Assembly (NCBI RefSeq): GCF_000496735.2 | Contig: NZ_AYLO01000050.1 | Span: 1 to 35,276 of the forward strand | DNA from: Methyloglobulus morosus KoM1 | Lineage (GTDB): Bacteria > Pseudomonadota > Gammaproteobacteria > Methylococcales > Methylomonadaceae | DNA length: 35,276 bases | Direction of reading: 5' to 3' | In this document: one piece after another, positions 34,484 through 35,276 of the stretch | Numbering within the stretch: the first letter of the stretch is position 1 | How the letters are laid out: each line of letters begins with the position of its first letter | Translations under genes and position numbers: made by a program | The notes under the pieces: generated by a model | Told to the model about the DNA's origin: nothing | Database searches by the model: none | The model's input: the letters and a program-made list of their open reading frames with translations, nothing else

Positions 34484-34564
34484 GTAGGTTGGGGTGAGGT
34501 ACGAACCCCAACATTGGAGATTAACAAAATTGTTGGGGTTCACTTTGTTCACCCACAACCTACG
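34484..34564. repeat. Inverted pair of GTAGGTTGGGGT-type REP elements
   Basis: GTAGGTTGGGGTGAGGTACG then AACCCCAACA (34484-34513) and, inverted, TGTTGGGGTTCACTTTGTTC then ACCCACAACCTACG (34531-34564). Each copy can form a short hairpin, and the two can pair with each other. It is a different family from the elements around the RAYT gene and in ruvA-ruvC. It lies just upstream of ruvC. Confidence 0.75.
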
Positions 34565-34583
34565 AGCTAACCTACGACGCTTG

Positions 34584-35129
34584 TTAAGCATGGAAGGTTG
34601 TTGCAATTATCCTAATAGCAAAAAGTGTAACAATTGCTTGAATTAAAGTTAACAATCCTTGATATTGACACAAACGCGTAAAGTTACGAGAACTTGAAAC
34701 AAAATCACCGTTTCTTGCTGCAGTAAGGATATCAGAAGCGCACCACCTTACAAAAGGCAACATACCTTTTTCAGTTTCGTTAAAAATAAATTCACGATTT
34801 AAGACAACATTATTTTTCTTAAACTCTTTGCCTAATTCGTAACCAACTGAACTACCCATAGAGTGACTCGCAACAATAACTGCAATAAATTTTTGGAAAA
34901 TTGCAAGTATCAGCGCGGCAATAAAAAGGTATATAAACCATTGAATGCCGCAAATTGAAATATTCTCTTGAATAGATTTGTATTGAGATACAAATAAAGT
35001 AGATGCTGCAGCGAAGCCACTTATTAACCAACCTGAAAACGTATCTATTATTGTGGATGCTTTTCCATTTACATTGCCACGCATAACAAGCATAAATAAT
35101 TGTTCATAAATATTTTCTATTTCTGTCAT
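34584..35129 (-). CDS. Membrane protein of unknown function, three predicted helices
   Basis: 181 residues. Predicted transmembrane helices lie at about 30-48, 62-88 and 157-178, with a soluble loop (about 90-155) containing FIFNETEKGMLPFVRWCASD. There is no signal peptide and no recognisable domain. The DNA is clearly AT-richer than the adjacent ruv genes, suggesting acquisition. GGAATGAG precedes the ATG at 35129. It lies between a REP pair and a possible insertion-sequence end, consistent with a variable spot. Confidence 0.65.
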   Translation of the reverse strand: MTEIENIYEQLFMLVMRGNVNGKASTIIDTFSGWLISGFAAASTLFVSQYKSIQENISICGIQWFIYLFIAALILAIFQKFIAVIVASHSMGSSVGYELGKEFKKNNVVLNREFIFNETEKGMLPFVRWCASDILTAARNGDFVSSSRNFTRLCQYQGLLTLIQAIVTLFAIRIIATTFHA

Positions 35130-35276
35130 CGACTCATTCCGGGTATGTTATGTATGCTACACAATTTTTCATCATTCCCACGCAGGGGCGTCACTGCCAT
35201 TAAGTTAAGCCCTATTTGTCTCAAAAGCACAGTTTTTTCTGCCGTTTATGGAAACTCAGCAACGAGCGGGCCGAAC
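35130..35276. other. Right-edge sequence, possible repeat and insertion-sequence end
   Basis: CATTCCCACGCAG (from 35172) resembles the start of a common interspersed repeat and runs directly into GGGGCGTCACTGCCATTAAG, a wording I associate with ends of some transposable elements. No open frame is seen. The window ends too soon to confirm. Confidence 0.25.

Noticed and set aside
1-35276. CRISPR array or intact prophage
   Set aside because: No regularly spaced direct repeats of CRISPR type and no phage structural genes are visible. The only regular repeats are coding units within tolA.

Overview
The window reads as a chromosomal segment of a gammaproteobacterium. The run ruvC-ruvA-ruvB-ybgC-tolQ-tolR-tolA-tolB-pal-cpoB-queE-queC-tRNA-Lys at the right is a classic gammaproteobacterial arrangement. 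Rep helicase, DarP (YjgA), Lnt and the split cobalamin-dependent ribonucleotide reductase NrdJa/NrdJb agree with this. I cannot fix the genus. A Methylococcales-like methanotroph or a relative would be compatible, but that is inference.

Left part (1-11.3 kb), almost all on the minus strand: the 3' end of a nuclease-domain protein cut by the window edge, a retropepsin-like protease, an MHS-type major facilitator transporter, a TraB/GumN protein, the pair lnt-DUF3616 preceded by a short PAS-like remnant, a tandem PilZ protein, a fused MFS/spermidine-synthase-like protein, and a secreted CAP-domain protein. Between 11.4 and 13 kb there is a small plus-strand unit (two-helix membrane protein coupled to darP) and an exported protein of unknown function. 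It converges on rep (13.1-15.2 kb). A small exported four-cysteine protein follows.

Middle part (15.9-22.2 kb) is the most unusual. Class II ribonucleotide reductase is encoded in two pieces, nrdJa (catalytic barrel) and nrdJb (TSCPD domain plus cysteine-rich tail). They are separated by about 3.2 kb holding a cytosine-C5 methyltransferase, a PD-(D/E)XK endonuclease candidate, and a REP-associated tyrosine transposase bracketed by two inverted copies of a 32-bp REP-like palindrome (31 of 32 bases identical). Upstream of nrdJa lie two NrdR-box-like palindromes spaced exactly 15 bp apart (31 bp start to start), the geometry expected for NrdR control. The intruding cassette separates nrdJb from that promoter.

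Right part (22.3-35.3 kb): an ABC exporter, then a gene-poor stretch containing the last 60 codons of a tyrosine integrase next to the 3' end of tRNA-Lys, which looks like the scar of a lost or decayed island. Next comes the que-tol-ruv block on the minus strand, with several 1-8 bp overlaps indicating tight coupling: queuosine precursor synthesis, the Tol-Pal envelope machine and Holliday-junction processing. Several families of inverted REP-like repeats sit in the ruv intergenic gaps. The far right holds an AT-rich membrane protein of unknown function where yebC is often found in relatives.
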